In this document: positions 51,491-64,000 of the stretch, in pieces
How the letters are laid out: each line of letters opens with the position of its first letter
Position numbering within the stretch: the stretch's first letter is position 1
NCBI GenBank assembly: GCA_025504975.1
Contig: JANUWI010000008.1
Coordinates: 930,001-994,000, forward strand
Length of the DNA: 64,000 nt
From: Plenodomus lindquistii
Taxonomy: Eukaryota > Ascomycota > Dothideomycetes > Pleosporales > Leptosphaeriaceae
Reading direction: 5' to 3'
Position numbers and translations under genes: made by a program
The notes under the pieces: generated by a model
What the model saw: the letters and a program-made list of their open reading frames with translations, nothing else
Databases searched by the model: none
Told to the model about the DNA's origin: nothing

Positions 51491-52105
51491 AAGTCTAGAA
51501 GTAGAGTTAAATAAAGTTTTCTTTTTTAATAAATTTTATTTTAGTTTATAGAGCTATAAACTTAGTGTATAGCTAGGCTACTATTTCTATAGTATTATTA
51601 GAAGTTATAATTAGTAGATTTCTAGGTTCTACTAAAATAAGTCTAGCTTCTATCTAACTCTAATTATTTTTTAATTAGCTAGTATTAATTATTTTCTATA
51701 TTTAAAATATTTAATAAGTTTATAAGCTTTCTAAAAAACTAATTATTTATTTTTATTTTTTAAAAAGTAGAATATATTATTTATTAATAGAGATAGGTAT
51801 TAGCTTTACCTCTAATTCTACTAGATTATTAGTAGTCTCTAAGTCTTTACTTTAGCGCTATCTAATTTAATTTTTTTAAAAATAATTTAAGCTAGTAATA
51901 CTATAGAAGTCTAAACTTATAGGCTTTAGTTAACTAGAGATTTCTAGAATCTAGTTTTAGAATTATTAATAGATCTATTAACGTTTATTAAAGCTAGAAC
52001 TAGAGAGGTTTTAGAGGCTAGTTAACTACAAAATTTAAATAATTTTTTAAATAAATTAGTAATATTATATAAACTATTACTAGTAAAAAAATAATTTTTT
52101 TATAA

Positions 52106-52522
52106 TATAATAGTTTAAAAATATAAAATACTAGAAAGTATCTAAATTAGCTTAAAAGTATATAAAAGTGCGTGTAAATTAAAAAGCTAAATAAATTATA
52201 TTTTTATAAACTTTATATAAAAAAATAAAAAAATTATATTTTTATAGTTCTATTAAAAAAGTATGCTATATATAGTAGAACTTAGTAGTAGTTCTAGGCC
52301 TTTATAAAGTTTTTTTTTTCCCTCTACTATATTAGCACGTAGGTAATAGTAGAGTAGAGATTTTTTTAGAATCTAGACTAGGTATAGTATAGAGGTAGTT
52401 TAGGTAGAAATTAGTATAGTTTTCTATCTTTAATAAGCTTATATAGAGAAAGATAGAGGTAGCTTATAAAAGGGCTTCTATAGCTAAAAGTTATTATTAT
52501 AATAGAATATAGCTTTATTATA
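52106..52522 (-). repeat. 5' LTR of element D
   Basis: Reverse-complement LTR from TATAATAGTT to CTTTATTATA. It abuts integrase sequence of copy F. Confidence 0.87.
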
Positions 52523-55500
52523 TATAAACTTTTTAGTAGTTAAATTATTTAATAAAATTTACTACTTTTAAATATGCTAGTACTAGCTCTATCTAGATTT
52601 AAAACTAAATGTAAGCTAGTATAGAGCTATACTTATTAATATATATAGAAGTATTATCTAGGCTTAGTTTATTTAAAAAAAATTTACTTTAATTATTCTA
52701 ATAGTATATTATAAAAAGCTATAGTTATTAACTAATATATTTATTTATAATTTTAGTTTAGCTATTAGTTTATTTATAATAAATAGTAGAAAGTTATATT
52801 TTAATACCTATAATCTAGTATAATTTAGACTAGAATTAGAAAATAAACTAGGTTCTATAGTCTAAAATAATATTTCTAAAAGTATATTTAAACTAATATA
52901 CCTATTATATAAATAGTTAAATAACGCTTTAAATATCTATTATTTTATAGTAGAATATTATAATTATTAATTTAAAAAGCTAATTAATAATAACTAGCAT
53001 CTAATTATAGCTATATTAGTTTTTAAAAACAAATTTAAAATCTACTATAAAATTTTATATAGGTTTCTCTAGAATTAGTACAAAGTAAAAAAACTTTTAA
53101 ATTAAAATTTATTTTAAATAGAATTTTTAGTAAGTAACATAGTTACGCACGTATTATTTATAAATAGCTTTTATTCTTTAATACTAATATTATAATATAA
53201 ATAACTAGTAAGTTTTAATAGTACTAGAATTAACTAAAGATATTTAATTATATACCTCTCTAATAAATTATATATAGAGTAAAACATCTATAAAAATATA
53301 AAAGTAGTTACTATAAAAAAAATCTATGATCTATTTTATACTAAAAAAGTAGTAAAAAGTATTCTTTTTTAAAAAACTATTAGTTTTTTTTTAATAGAGC
53401 TTCTATTAGTTCTAAACAATCTAGTAATATTATTAAAGTAAGTTAAAAAAAAAGCTATAGTTATTTATAGAAAAAACGATAAATATTAGTTTACTAGTTT
53501 ATAGTTAATATAGTTATATAGTATAGTAAAGTTAAAAAAAACTAAAAAATAATTATTTTACTAGGCTATTTTAAAAAAATTAATATTTTATTTTTAGTAA
53601 CTAAAAATATCTACGCGTTTATTACTTTTACCTAAAGTATATTTAATTTAGAAATTAAAAAAAGCTATAAACTTAGCCTAGTTAGTTTATTATTAATTTA
53701 GAACTTTTATATTTATAGAATACTCTAAAAATTAATAATTAGTATATACTTTAACCTAGTACTAAACTAAAGTTAGTTTAGTTTACTATTTTCTAAAAAT
53801 AGTAATAATAGTAAATAGTTTTTTATTATATATTTTCTAATTAAATTCTACTTTAGTAAATATTTTACTATAAAAGGCTATAGAGTACTATTTACTATCT
53901 AAATATTTTTAAAACATAATTCTAGATACTACTTTATTAGAGGCGTTAGTTTCTAATTTTATATTATAATTAGACTTAAAGTAATATAGAATTAGAATTA
54001 CTAAATATAAAAACTTTAGCTTTTTAAAGCTATTTTAGTTAGTATTTATCTATATAAATAGTATTAAAAGACTTTATAGAGCTACTATACGCTTAGCTAC
54101 TTGTAAAAATTTAAAAATAAATTATTTATAAAATTTTATAAACTTTAGCAAAAATTTAATACCTATTATAGTAGTAGATTAGACCTAGTTATAAAATACT
54201 TCTACTTTTTTTTAAATCTCTTTTTATTTCTTTATTACTTAGAATATATTCTAAGTATTTAGTCTAAATAATATAGAATTTATTTTTTTTAATTACTATG
54301 TATAGTTCTACTTTTTATAATCTTTTTAGAACAAGATTTATATATTATTAGTAGCTCTAAATATTTTTAAAATAGATAGAAATATTATCTAAATAAATAA
54401 TATAGAAATTATCTAAATAATCTATAAATATATTATTTATATACTTTTAATAGATAGAGAGGCTATTATAAAAGCTAAAAGAAAGTACTTTACATTTATA
54501 TAATTTATAGTAGGTATAAAAAATAGTATATTTTTTAAACTCTAGATCTATATAGATTTTATTAGAGACTATTTAAATATTAAATTTAGTAAAAATTTTA
54601 GCTTTACTTAGATAGATTAGTAAATTATCTATCTTTTAAATTAAACAGGCGTTTTTTAGGTAGACTAGTTAAACTTTTAGTAGTTAATATAAACATAAAG
54701 TAATTTATTAAGGTTATAGATATAAATAATAATAAAAATAAAAAATTATAACTAGTTTTTATAAATCTCTTTTATAAGTTCTTCTAGATTTACTTTTTTA
54801 TAATATCTAAATTTTTAGTATTTTACTTACATAAAAGGCTAAAGTTATTAAATAAAAGTTTATCTAGAATAATTTTATAATTATATACTTAGTGTTCTAG
54901 TAGTTTCTTTATAGCTAATAAACTAAATACGTTCTAATACTACTAGTAGTAGAGAGAAAGTTAATTCTAAATTAAATAGTTATTTTTTTAAATATTCTCT
55001 CTATTATAGTTTTTAAAAATCTAGTTAATTTTATATAAACTAGTAGTAAAAAATTTATTTTCTTTTTTTTTATATTAAAATAGAAGTTATTAGTAGAAAT
55101 AATTGTAATTTAAAAACTAAAAAAAGTTTTAAAAAGTTTTTAAATTAAGTCTAGTTTTTATAATTCTAGAAAGATGTTCTAGTATTATAGAGCTTTAAAA
55201 ATTTTATAAATATAATTAATTAAAGGGTATAGGCTACTAGTTTTTTAATATAACTTCTCTATTTATAAAGAGTTTTATTTTTTAATATTAAAAGTAGTAT
55301 ATATTTTTAGTATTCTTTAATAAAATTACATAAAAATTAGATAAAAAAAGATATAGTTTTTAAAGTAAATAGTAAACTACTATAACTAGAACCTATCTAT
55401 ATTTAGTAGAATTTTAAACTTTTTTAACTATTATATTCTAATAATTATATTCTAAGCTTCTAGATCTAATATAATAAATAGATAGTATAGAATTTTTTAT

Positions 55501-55635
55501 CTATTTATAATTATATAGAAATAGATATATTCTATAACTAGTAAATGAATTTAGTTTTTAAACCCTCTAACTATTACTAAATAGAGTAGTTTTAAAACTT
55601 TAGTTTAGAATGAAAAAAATAAGAAAAGAAAAATA
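52523..55635 (-). pseudogene. Truncated gypsy copy F (integrase to gag)
   Basis: The minus strand aligns with elements B and D from within integrase (52523, matching B at ~27365) through RNase H and RT (YxDD region near 54370-54420) to the middle of gag at ~55630. Neither LTR nor the gag knuckle part is present. The left end stops at element D's LTR and the right end stops at the TIR transposon at 55638. RIP is heavy. Confidence 0.8.
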
Positions 55636-55637
55636 TA

Positions 55638-57480
55638 ACGTATTTTACTACTAAGCTAGCTATACTACTAAGCTAGCTATTTTTCTTAAGTATTATAAAT
55701 ACTATATTTCTAATTATTATTATTATTACTATTAATATCTAACTCTACTACTATAGAGCTTATATCTAATTTAAAAGTACTTTCTAAACCTTTCTAGCAT
55801 ATATAAGCGTTATACCTAGTCCTTCTATAATTACTATAGTATTAAACACCTAGTTAAGTAGATACTTAACTACTACTACTACGCGTATATTTTAATAGAG
55901 TAGGTGCTATAGTTAAAGCTATAGCAGCCTATAATCTAGTACTATATTTAAAAGTACTTTTTTACTAAATTTTTTTTTTTACGCTTTTTTTTTTATTATC
56001 TTTACTAATTACTTTTTAAGCTTATAGTTATAGGTTTAAAAAAAAGCGTTTTAGTATAGTATTAGTTTAGCTTTTTTTATAAGCTATAAAAAGCTAGCTT
56101 GTATAGTTATAAGTAACTAAGTAAAAAACTTATATATAAGCTTTAACTAAAATCTAAATTTATAAATATTATTTAGAGTTTTTAATTACTATAGGTTTAC
56201 TAGAGAGGAGGGTTAAAGTAAAGTATATAACTATATTTTAAAGTAATCTAATACTACCTACGCGTTAGTAAAAACTAGCTTTAATACTTTAAAAGCCTTT
56301 TAATAGTTATTAACTATAAATATATTAAAAAATGCGTTTTTAAAAATAAAAAGAAAGCTTTTTTTATTAATATAGAAAATATATTAGCGTGCTAAGTTTT
56401 ATACGTACTAGAAGTACTTATATTTTAATAGTAAAAAATATACTATATTAAATAGCTAGAGGATATAAAATAAATAGAGGGGTATATAAAGTATTAGAAT
56501 TTTATTCTCTATATAGTAGTTTTTAAACTTTTAGTTAAAGTAGCTTTTATAGCTATTTAAAATTAGTAACTAGTATACCTCTACTTTTTATACATTTATA
56601 TACGCGTTAAAGTACTTTAACTACTCTAGCCTAAATATATTATTTATTTAGCTATTTTTAGAAACTAAAAGTTTCTAGTTATAAAAAATACTAGTTTTTT
56701 TATACTACGTAGAGATATATATATATTTTTTATAAATAATAAAAAGTAAAGTTATATTCTCTAAAGTGTATATACTCTAGATAATAGTAATCTACTTATA
56801 ATTATCTAGCTAGATAAAGTCTAGCTAATTATATTTTTTAAAGTTTATAATAACTTTTATAGACCTAATTACGCCTATCTAGAAGCTAGTTTTATTAAAG
56901 TTATAGATATTATTATTTTAGATACTATATTTAGCTTTTATTTTATCTATAAATTTAAACTACGTGCTAATAATCTCTAGATCTTTCTATTTTATTTTTT
57001 ATTTATTTTTTATTTAATTAAAAGCTATTTTAAATTTACTAGAGCACGTTATAAAGCGCTTAGCCTAGTACTTATCTACTAGTATTCTATTATATACCTC
57101 TAGTATTTTATTAGCTATATTTTCTACTTTATATAGCTAGAGAGCAAACTTTTATAAATTAAAATTAAAAATATATTAAATAATTATCTACTTTTTAGTA
57201 GTAGTAAATTTCTAGTAATTAGATTAAATTTTAGCGCGTAAAGTAGTTCTATTAATCTAATTAAAAAGCTTTTAATAATTAACTTTAAAGGCTGCAGCAG
57301 CGGCCTATTAGCTTTTAAATTAGCTAGCTTTAAAAGTAAAATAGGCAAGTTCTAATTAGTTTTTAATTTAAATTAATATCGCGTTATATTATTAGAGCAT
57401 ATTATATAGAGTATAGTATTTATAATACTAAAAAAAAGTAGCTAGCTTAGTAGTATAGCTAGCTTAGTAGTAGAATACGT
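55638..57480. mobile_element. TIR DNA transposon (1843 bp), second copy of the 3097-4941 family
   Basis: The TIRs start ACGTATTTTACTACTAAGC (left) and, complemented, ACGTATTCTACTACTAAGC (right). TA lies at 55636-55637 and 57481-57482. Each TIR carries two tandem copies of the 17-mer CTACTAAGCTAGCTATA. The interior aligns with 3097-4941 over most of its length, including the plus-strand coding-like frame (here ~56780-57240). No transposase is recognised. The two copies have different 17-mers in their TIRs despite a shared interior. Confidence 0.8.
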
Positions 57481-57482
57481 TA

Positions 57483-59533
57483 TTTAATTTATATAGTAGT
57501 TAAATAAATATAGAAAGTATTCTATTTCTATTTTATCTAAATAGAAAATAGTATATATATTATAAGTATATAAGCTCTATAATATACTACTATATTATAT
57601 ATATTATTAGTTATCTATATAGTTTAGATACTTATTACCTTTACTTTATTAGGTACTTTAGCACTTTAGAGTATTATTTTTTCTAGCTAGAGTACTATTT
57701 ATCTTATAAACCTTTTTTTTAAATAGTAGTTTTATACTATTCTAACCTAGTATATTTATAGTTTTTAGAAAACCTAGTTATTATAGTTTTTTCTATAGGT
57801 AATTTACTAATTTATAGTATTTTTTAGCTATTATAGTATCTATACTATAATTTCTTTATTATTAAAAGTATTTTATAGTTTTTATATTTATTTTTTAATA
57901 CAGCTGTTAATTATTATAGTACTATTATTAATATTATAGATTAGCTATTTTATAAACTATTAAATAGATTTTTCTAAACGTTTTTTTATATTACTAAGTT
58001 TTTAATTTTATTATACTAGAATAGCTTATATCTATAGTAGAGGTATAGTAGCTTAGTACTATAATTTAAACTTTTTTATTTTTTTCTATTTAGTATAGTA
58101 TTCTTTTGTAAACTTATATTTATTATTTAAGTTTTCTACATTTACTACTAAAGTTTTTTATTACTTTAGGTATTACTTAATTTTTTTATTTAAAAAAGCT
58201 TTTTTTTTATATATAATTCTAGATTATAGTAATAAAAAATAGTCTTTTATTTTCTATATTATCTAATAAGCTAATTAAAGTGTTAGAAATATCTTAACAG
58301 CTTACTATACTATTAAAATTAAATAATTTAATACTAGAGATAATTATCTACTTATTTTCTATATTTTTATTAAATACTTTAATTTATACTATATTAACCT
58401 AGCGTATAACTTTATTTTTAGACTAGTAGTTTTATATAAAGTAGTTTCATTTACTATATTTATAGTGTATTAGTAGCTTTCTACTAGACTACTTTTAGTT
58501 CGTTTTTTTTAGATAAATTTTTTTTAATAATATTATTAATATATATAGATTCTATACTATAGCTTTAGTAAATACTTTATTATATAGATTAATAGGCTTA
58601 ATAGCTTTACTTATTATTAAATTAGTATTATAACCTCTAGAGTTTTCTAAACTTTTATTTACTTATAGTAGGTAATATTTATCTATAGCTTTATTTAGCT
58701 AATTTAAATTTATATAGGTTATTATTAATATAGATTATATCCTCTACTAGATTATCTAGTATTCTAATAATATTTCTAAATTTTATAAATTCTCTATAAA
58801 CTTCTAGTTTAAAAGTTTATTTATATATATATATTAATACTTTATTATTCTAGTTAAATTATTTCTAATATTACTAAAATATTATTATATAGTCTATAGT
58901 AGACTTAGTTTATTATAGTATTTAGATTTTTTCTTTAGTAATAATTATTTTTAAAAAAAAGATTATTTAAAGTTTAGTTTTAAATATATTCTAATTTTTA
59001 ATTAGATTATTATTTTTAGTATCTATAACGTTTTTATCTATATATTTAAATAAAAATAAAATAATTTACTTTTTAGTATCTTTTTTTATAAAGCTAGTTA
59101 TAATTATAACTTAGTTATTATTATTAATCTAATTTTTTTTATATAGAAATAATAATTATACTAGAGAATCTATATTTTAAACTTAGCTTTTTCTCTAAAG
59201 TAGAGGTTAAACTTAGCTACGTAAGTACTAAAGTAGCTAGTAGTTAAAGTATCTAGAGTATCTATAGAAATATTACTTATTTTAAAGTATTTAAAGTATA
59301 AATTTTTTTTAAATAGCTATAATATAAAGTAGCTAGTATTAATACTAAAAACTAAAATTTCTAAAAATTAATAAGAATTATTCTAGCTAGTAATTTTATA
59401 CCTTTTATAATTTATATACTAGTATTTTTTTTATTTCATATTAAATTTTCTATTCTAGTATTATCTAAAATACTTAGTTTATAGAGTTATATTATATATT
59501 TTACTTTTATTCTAGCTAGAATAATCTATTTAA
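57483..59533. other. RIP-degraded AT-rich DNA, unassigned
   Basis: No open frame, LTR or TIR was found. The composition is RIP-like. It does not continue the gag of copy F, so the sequence changes identity at the TIR element. It forms the left flank of element G. Confidence 0.45.
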
Positions 59534-60688
59534 TATAATAAAGCTATATTCTATTATAATAATAACCTTCGTCAGGAAATTCTATTGTGTAGTAAATTGA
59601 GTGAGTAGATAGAAAGTAACGTAAATGGCTGGTAAATAACGTGAATTACCAATTTACCACTTTTACCCCACGAGGCCTTTTTTCACGTAGTTTACTAGTA
59701 ATTTACTAGTAAATAACGTGAGTGACGTGAATTACTTTAAGTACTATTTTCACTTAATTTACCTTGCTTACCTCGCTTACCTCCTAGACCCCTGCTAGTT
59801 TAAAATAAAAAAAAACTTTACTTTTTTAAACTCTTTTAAGTTATATAACAACGTACGCAATTAATATAATAATATAATAGAAGTTTCTAAATACTAAAAT
59901 ATTACCTTTATAGGCTTAGCGCGAAAAGAAATATAGTTTTATTATTTATTTAAACTATTAGCAGCCCCTGCAAATTATTTTTAAGCGAGGAACATTAAAA
60001 CTTTTTAGTAAATAATTAATAACTATAGAACGGCTAGGCCTAAAATAGTAATTTTTTAACTAATTTATAGCTAAACATTTATTCTATATTATTAGAATTT
60101 CAATTGCCTGATTAGGACTAGTTTCAATTTTGCATGGTGTTTGACGTTCGTGGGGTCAATGGGGTGAGCGAGGTAAATAAGGTAAATCAAGCCATTCACG
60201 TCAGCCACACTACTTAAGTCTTTTCCTAGTCATTTACTAGTAATTCAACTCATTTACAATGCGCTTGGTGAATGACTAGAATGCTACAAAATATTTTTTC
60301 CTAACGTTTAGCTATAGAAGCCCTTTTATAAGCTACCTCTATCTTTCTCTATATAAACTTATTAAAAATAGAAGACTATACTAATCTCTATCTAAACTAC
60401 CTCTATACTATACCTAGCCTAGATTCTACTAGAATTTCTATTTTACTATTACCTATATGCTAATATAGTAGAGGAAAAAAAAAACTTTAAAAAGGCCTAA
60501 AACTACTACTAAATTCTACTTTATATAGCTTACTTTTTTAATAAAACTATAAAAGTATAATTTTTTTATTTTTTTATATAAAATTTATAAAAATATAATT
60601 TATTTAGTTTTTTAATCTACGCGTATTATTATATACTTTTAAGCTAATTTAGATACTTTTTAGTACTTTATATTTTTAAACTATTATA
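59534..60688 (+). repeat. 5' LTR of element G (interrupted)
   Basis: It starts TATAATAAAGC. The first 36 bp are separated from the remaining ~380 bp by the insertion at 59570-60306. It ends CTATTATA. Confidence 0.85.
59570..60306. mobile_element. MITE-like inverted-repeat element inside an LTR (737 bp)
   Basis: It interrupts the LTR between AATAACCTT and TTTAGCTAT; other LTR copies read AATAACCTTTAGCTAT. The ends are CGTCAGGAAA and the complement of CGTTAGGAAA. Long imperfect subterminal inverted arms carry repeated GGTAA / TAAATAACGTGAATTACC motifs. At most 2 bp (TT) is duplicated. Both arms keep CpA/TpG and look un-RIPed, while the middle (~59810-60110) is AT-rich. There is no ORF. It is probably non-autonomous; the superfamily is undetermined. 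Confidence 0.75.
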
Positions 60689-63600
60689 TTATAAAAAAAT
60701 TATTTTTTTACTAGTAATAGTCTATATAATATTACTAATTTATTTAAAAAAATTATTTAAATTTTTTAGTTAACTAGCTTCTAAAACCTTTTTAGTTCTA
60801 GCTTTAGTTAACGCTAATAGATTAATTAATAATTCTAAAACTAGATTTTAGAAATTTCTAGTTAACTAAAGCCTATAGATTTAAATTTCTATAGTATTAC
60901 TAGTTTAGATTACTTTTAGAAAAGTTACGTTAAATAGTACTAAAGTAAAAATTTAGAGATTACTAATAATTTAGTAAAATTAGAGGTAAAGCTAATACCT
61001 ATTTTTATTAATAAATAATAAATTCTATTTTTTAAAAAATAAAAATAAATAACTAGCCTTTATAGAAAGCCTATAAACTTATTAAATATCTAAAATATAG
61101 AAAATAACTAATACTAGCTAATTAAAAAATAATTAAAGTTAGATAGAAGCTAGATTTATTTTAGTAGAATCTAGAAATCTAGTAACTATAATTTTTAATA
61201 ATACTATAGAAATAATAGCCTAGCGACGCGTTAAGTTAGTAGCTCTATAGATTAAAATAAAATTTATTAAAAAAAAACTTTATTTACCTTTACTTCTAGA
61301 CTTACCTCTATTCTTTACTAAAAACTTTTAGATTTATTAATATTACTAGTTAACTAGATTACTTTCTAAAGCTTTTTTTTATATTTTTAAAAAGCTACGT
61401 TTATTAAAGCGTACTTTTTCTATTTTTAAACTATTAAATAAAAAGAACTCTATCTATAAATAATAGAAAGCTTTAATACTAGAGTAATCTAAAATTAATA
61501 GTTACTACTACTATTTTAAGCGTATTTATATAGTACTAGTCTAGAGTAGTACTTCTAGTCTAGCTAAAAAGTATTTTAAATTTTAATATTTATCTAATAA
61601 TAAAGCTAATTATTTTTTTTTTTTAGAAGCTATAATAGCTGCATTTAATAGATACTTTATTATAGATAATAAATAAACTAAAGTATATAATACTTTTAAC
61701 TAACTATATATAAAAAAAAATAAAACTTTTTTTATTTTTAAAATATATTTTTTAAGCTATATTATAAAAAAACGCGTACTATATTTAGAATAGATTTATT
61801 ATATATAGATAAAGATAATTTCTAGTCTATATATTTCTAGTTAAAAGTTTAAGTATATCTAGAATAACTTTTTTCTAGATATAATAGAGTACTTTATTAC
61901 TTTTAATATAAAAAAAAACCTATTTAAAAAATATAAATTATAAGAACTTTTTTTTATAATAGTAGTACTAAGTTTTAAGCTAGAACTATTATATAACCTA
62001 GTTTAAATACTTTTAGAAAAAAGACTTTAAAAAATACTATACTATATATAGCTTTTTAAACTTTTTTATAATTAACTATAGTACTTCTATTGTAAGTAAT
62101 AGCTACTCTAGCGTTTAAAAAGGTACTAGAAAACTACTATAACTATAATAAGCTAGAATTCTACGCTAATAAATATCTATTACTATAAATAAAAAAAATT
62201 ATAACTAAAAATTACTCTAATTAATATTATAACGCTGCTAAAGTACTAGACTTAAAAAAAAATTAAATAAAAAATAAATAGTTCTAAAAGTATTATACTA
62301 TTTAGAATTAAATTAAAAGTATAATCTATTAAACTTTAATTTTTTAAAGCTATTCTAAAGTTTCTATTTTTTTATATCTACTATTTTATATAACCTAGGT
62401 GTAGGTATAAAACTACTATTATTTATTAATACTAGAGTCTAAAAATATCTTTTTTTAAATTTATATATTATTTTTTTTTTAAAACTAAAGTCTAAAAACT
62501 ACTCTATCTAGTAATAGTTAGAAAGTTTAAAAACTAAATTTTTTTACTAGTTATAGAATATATCTATCTCTATATAATTATAGATAGATAAAAAATTCTA
62601 AACTATCTATTTAATATACTAGATCTAGAAGTTAAGAATATAATTATTAAAATATAATACTTAAAAAGGTTTAAAATTCTACTAGATATAGATAGATTCT
62701 AGTTATAGTAGCCTGCTATTTACTTTAAAATTTATATTTTTACTCTTTTAATTTTTATATAACTCTATTAAAGAATACTAAAAAAGCACGTTATTTCTAA
62801 TATTAAAAGAAAAAATATTATATAGAAAAAGAAGTTATATTAGAAAACTAGTAGCCTACACCTTTTAATTAATTATATTTAGAGAATTTTTAAAGCTCTA
62901 TAATACTAGAATATCTTTCTAGAGATATAAAAACTAGACCTACTCTAAAAGCCTTTTAAAACTTTTTCTAATTTTTAAGTTACTATTATTTCTACTAATA
63001 CCTTCTATTTTAATATAAAAAAAAAGAAAATAAGTTTTTTACTACTAGTCTATATAAAATTAACTAGATTTTTACAAACTATAATAGAAAGGATATTTAA
63101 AAAAATAACTATTTAATTTATAACTAATTTCTTTTTTACTACTAGTAGTAATAGAATATATTTAGTTTATTAGCTATAGAGAAACTACTAGAATACTAAT
63201 TATATAACTATAAAATTATTTTAAATAAACTTTTATCTAATAATTTTAGCTTTTTATATAAATAAAATACTAAAGATTTAGAAGCTATTAAAAAGTACGT
63301 TTAGAAGAATTTATAGAAAGAATTTATAGAGACTAGTTATAGCCTTTTTACTTTTTCTATTCTCTATATCTATAGATCTAATAAGTTACTTTATATCTAT
63401 ATTAACTACTATAAGTTTAACTAGTTTATTTAAAAAAACGTTTATTTAATTTTAAAGATAAATAATTTACTAATCTGTCTAAATAAAGCTAAAATCTTTA
63501 CTAAATTTAATATTTAAGTAGCTTTTAATAAAATTTATATAAATTTAGAGTTTAAAGAATATACTACTTTCTATACCTACTATAGATTATATAAATATAA

Positions 63601-64000
63601 AGTGCTCCTTTTTAGCCTCTATAATAGCCTCTTTATCTATTAAAAGTATATAAATAATATATTTATAGATTATTTAGATAATTTCTATATTATCTATTTA
63701 GATAATATTTTTATTTATTTTAAGAATATCTAGAGCTACTAGAGGCACGTTAAATTTATTTTAGAAAAACTATAAAAAGTAGAACTATAAATAGCTATTA
63801 AAAAAAGTAAATTCTATATTATTTAAACTAAATATTTAGAATATATTCTAACTAATAAAAAAATAGAGGTAGATTTAGAAAAGATAGAAGTACTCTATAA
63901 CTAGGTCTAATTTACTACTATAATAGGTATTAAATTTTTTCTAGAGTTTACTAAATTTTATAGATAATTTATCTCTAGATTTTTATAACTAGCTAAACTA
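60689..64000 (+). pseudogene. gag-pol relic of element G (partial)
   Basis: It is collinear with C at ~18985-22320. The gag knuckle region lies at ~62135-62176, again with Tyr in place of Cys. RT begins at ~63.2 kb; its catalytic box near 63700-63715 reads YLDN with a G-to-A change. Stops are frequent. It is truncated by the window edge. Confidence 0.8.

Larger units (their letters stand above)
43255..52105 (-). pseudogene. gag-pol relic of element D (interrupted)
   Basis: It is collinear with element B's minus-strand gag-pol: chromodomain ~44.5-44.65 kb, the pogo insertion, then integrase ~46.85-47.5 kb, RNase H ~48.0-48.3 kb, RT ~48.4-49.0 kb with the YxDD region near 48710, and gag to ~52.1 kb with the knuckle region near 50240-50290. 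Stops are frequent throughout. See the separate entry for the duplicated segment. Confidence 0.8.
42841..52522 (-). mobile_element. Element D: Ty3/gypsy of the A/B/C family with nested pogo relic
   Basis: Reverse-complement LTRs lie at 42841-43254 and 52106-52522. The interior follows element B on the minus strand. It is enlarged by a dead pogo transposon (44708-46567) and by a ~390-bp duplicated segment near 51.1-51.5 kb. The 5-bp flanks (GTATA on the left, TATAA on the right) do not match, so no clean target duplication is supported. The right flank is integrase sequence of another copy (F); the left flank is unrelated. Confidence 0.88.
59534..64000 (+). mobile_element. Element G: Ty3/gypsy of the A/B/C family, cut by the window end
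   Basis: The 5' LTR (59534-60688) is interrupted by a small inverted-repeat element at 59570-60306. The interior follows element C through gag and the first part of pol. The 3' part and 3' LTR lie outside the window. Confidence 0.88.

Noticed and set aside
57483..59533. Centromere or telomere-associated satellite
   Set aside because: There is no higher-order satellite or telomeric repeat; AT-richness is explained by RIP of dispersed elements.
1..64000. Organelle, bacterial or AT-rich protist DNA as the source
   Set aside because: The strong CpA/TpG depletion, transition-only differences between repeat copies, fungal-type gypsy chromodomain elements and a pogo element with normal GC content all point to RIP in a filamentous ascomycete nuclear genome.
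1..64000. CRISPR array, tRNA or rRNA genes
   Set aside because: No regularly spaced identical repeats with unique spacers and no RNA gene signature were seen; the tandem repeats present are head-to-tail minisatellites.

Overview
The window looks like an AT-rich heterochromatic block from a filamentous ascomycete (Pezizomycotina-type) nuclear genome. CpA and TpG dinucleotides are almost absent, and stop codons (mostly TAG/TAA) litter every degraded reading frame. Aligned repeat copies differ mainly by C-to-T and G-to-A changes. This is the footprint of repeat-induced point mutation (RIP), a genome defence known from Pezizomycotina. I see no ordinary host gene. Everything recognisable is transposon-derived. 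The species cannot be told from what I can see.

One Ty3/gypsy family dominates. It has ~415-bp LTRs beginning TGTAA(T/C) and ending GTTATA, a CCHC-type gag, RT, RNase H, integrase and a C-terminal chromodomain. Element A (600-~7000, +) is a pol-deleted copy interrupted by a TIR transposon (3097-4941). The stretch from 7001 to 17670 is degraded and unassigned, with two minisatellites. Element B (17676-32625, -) is split by element C (18567-26073, +); each has its own 5-bp target duplication. A solo LTR (33273-33689) sits in a local tandem array. Element D (42841-52522, -) carries a dead pogo transposon (44708-46567) and a duplicated B-like segment. It abuts a truncated copy F (52523-~55635, -). 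Element G (59534 to window end, +) has a small inverted-repeat element inside its 5' LTR. A second, different Ty3/gypsy element lies on the minus strand at ~38.1-42.1 kb.

The exception is 34003-35863. This is a GC-rich, uncorrupted pogo/Fot1-type Tc1-mariner transposon with perfect 63-bp TIRs, a TA target duplication and an intact 550-codon transposase. It landed in DNA that was already RIP-ravaged. The dead element inside D is a heavily RIPed relative with almost exactly the same length and the same TIR plan, so the window holds a 'before and after' pair. Two further ~1.84-kb TIR elements (3097-4941 and 55638-57480) share the ACGTA terminus and a two-times-17-bp TIR design, but I could not recognise a transposase in them.
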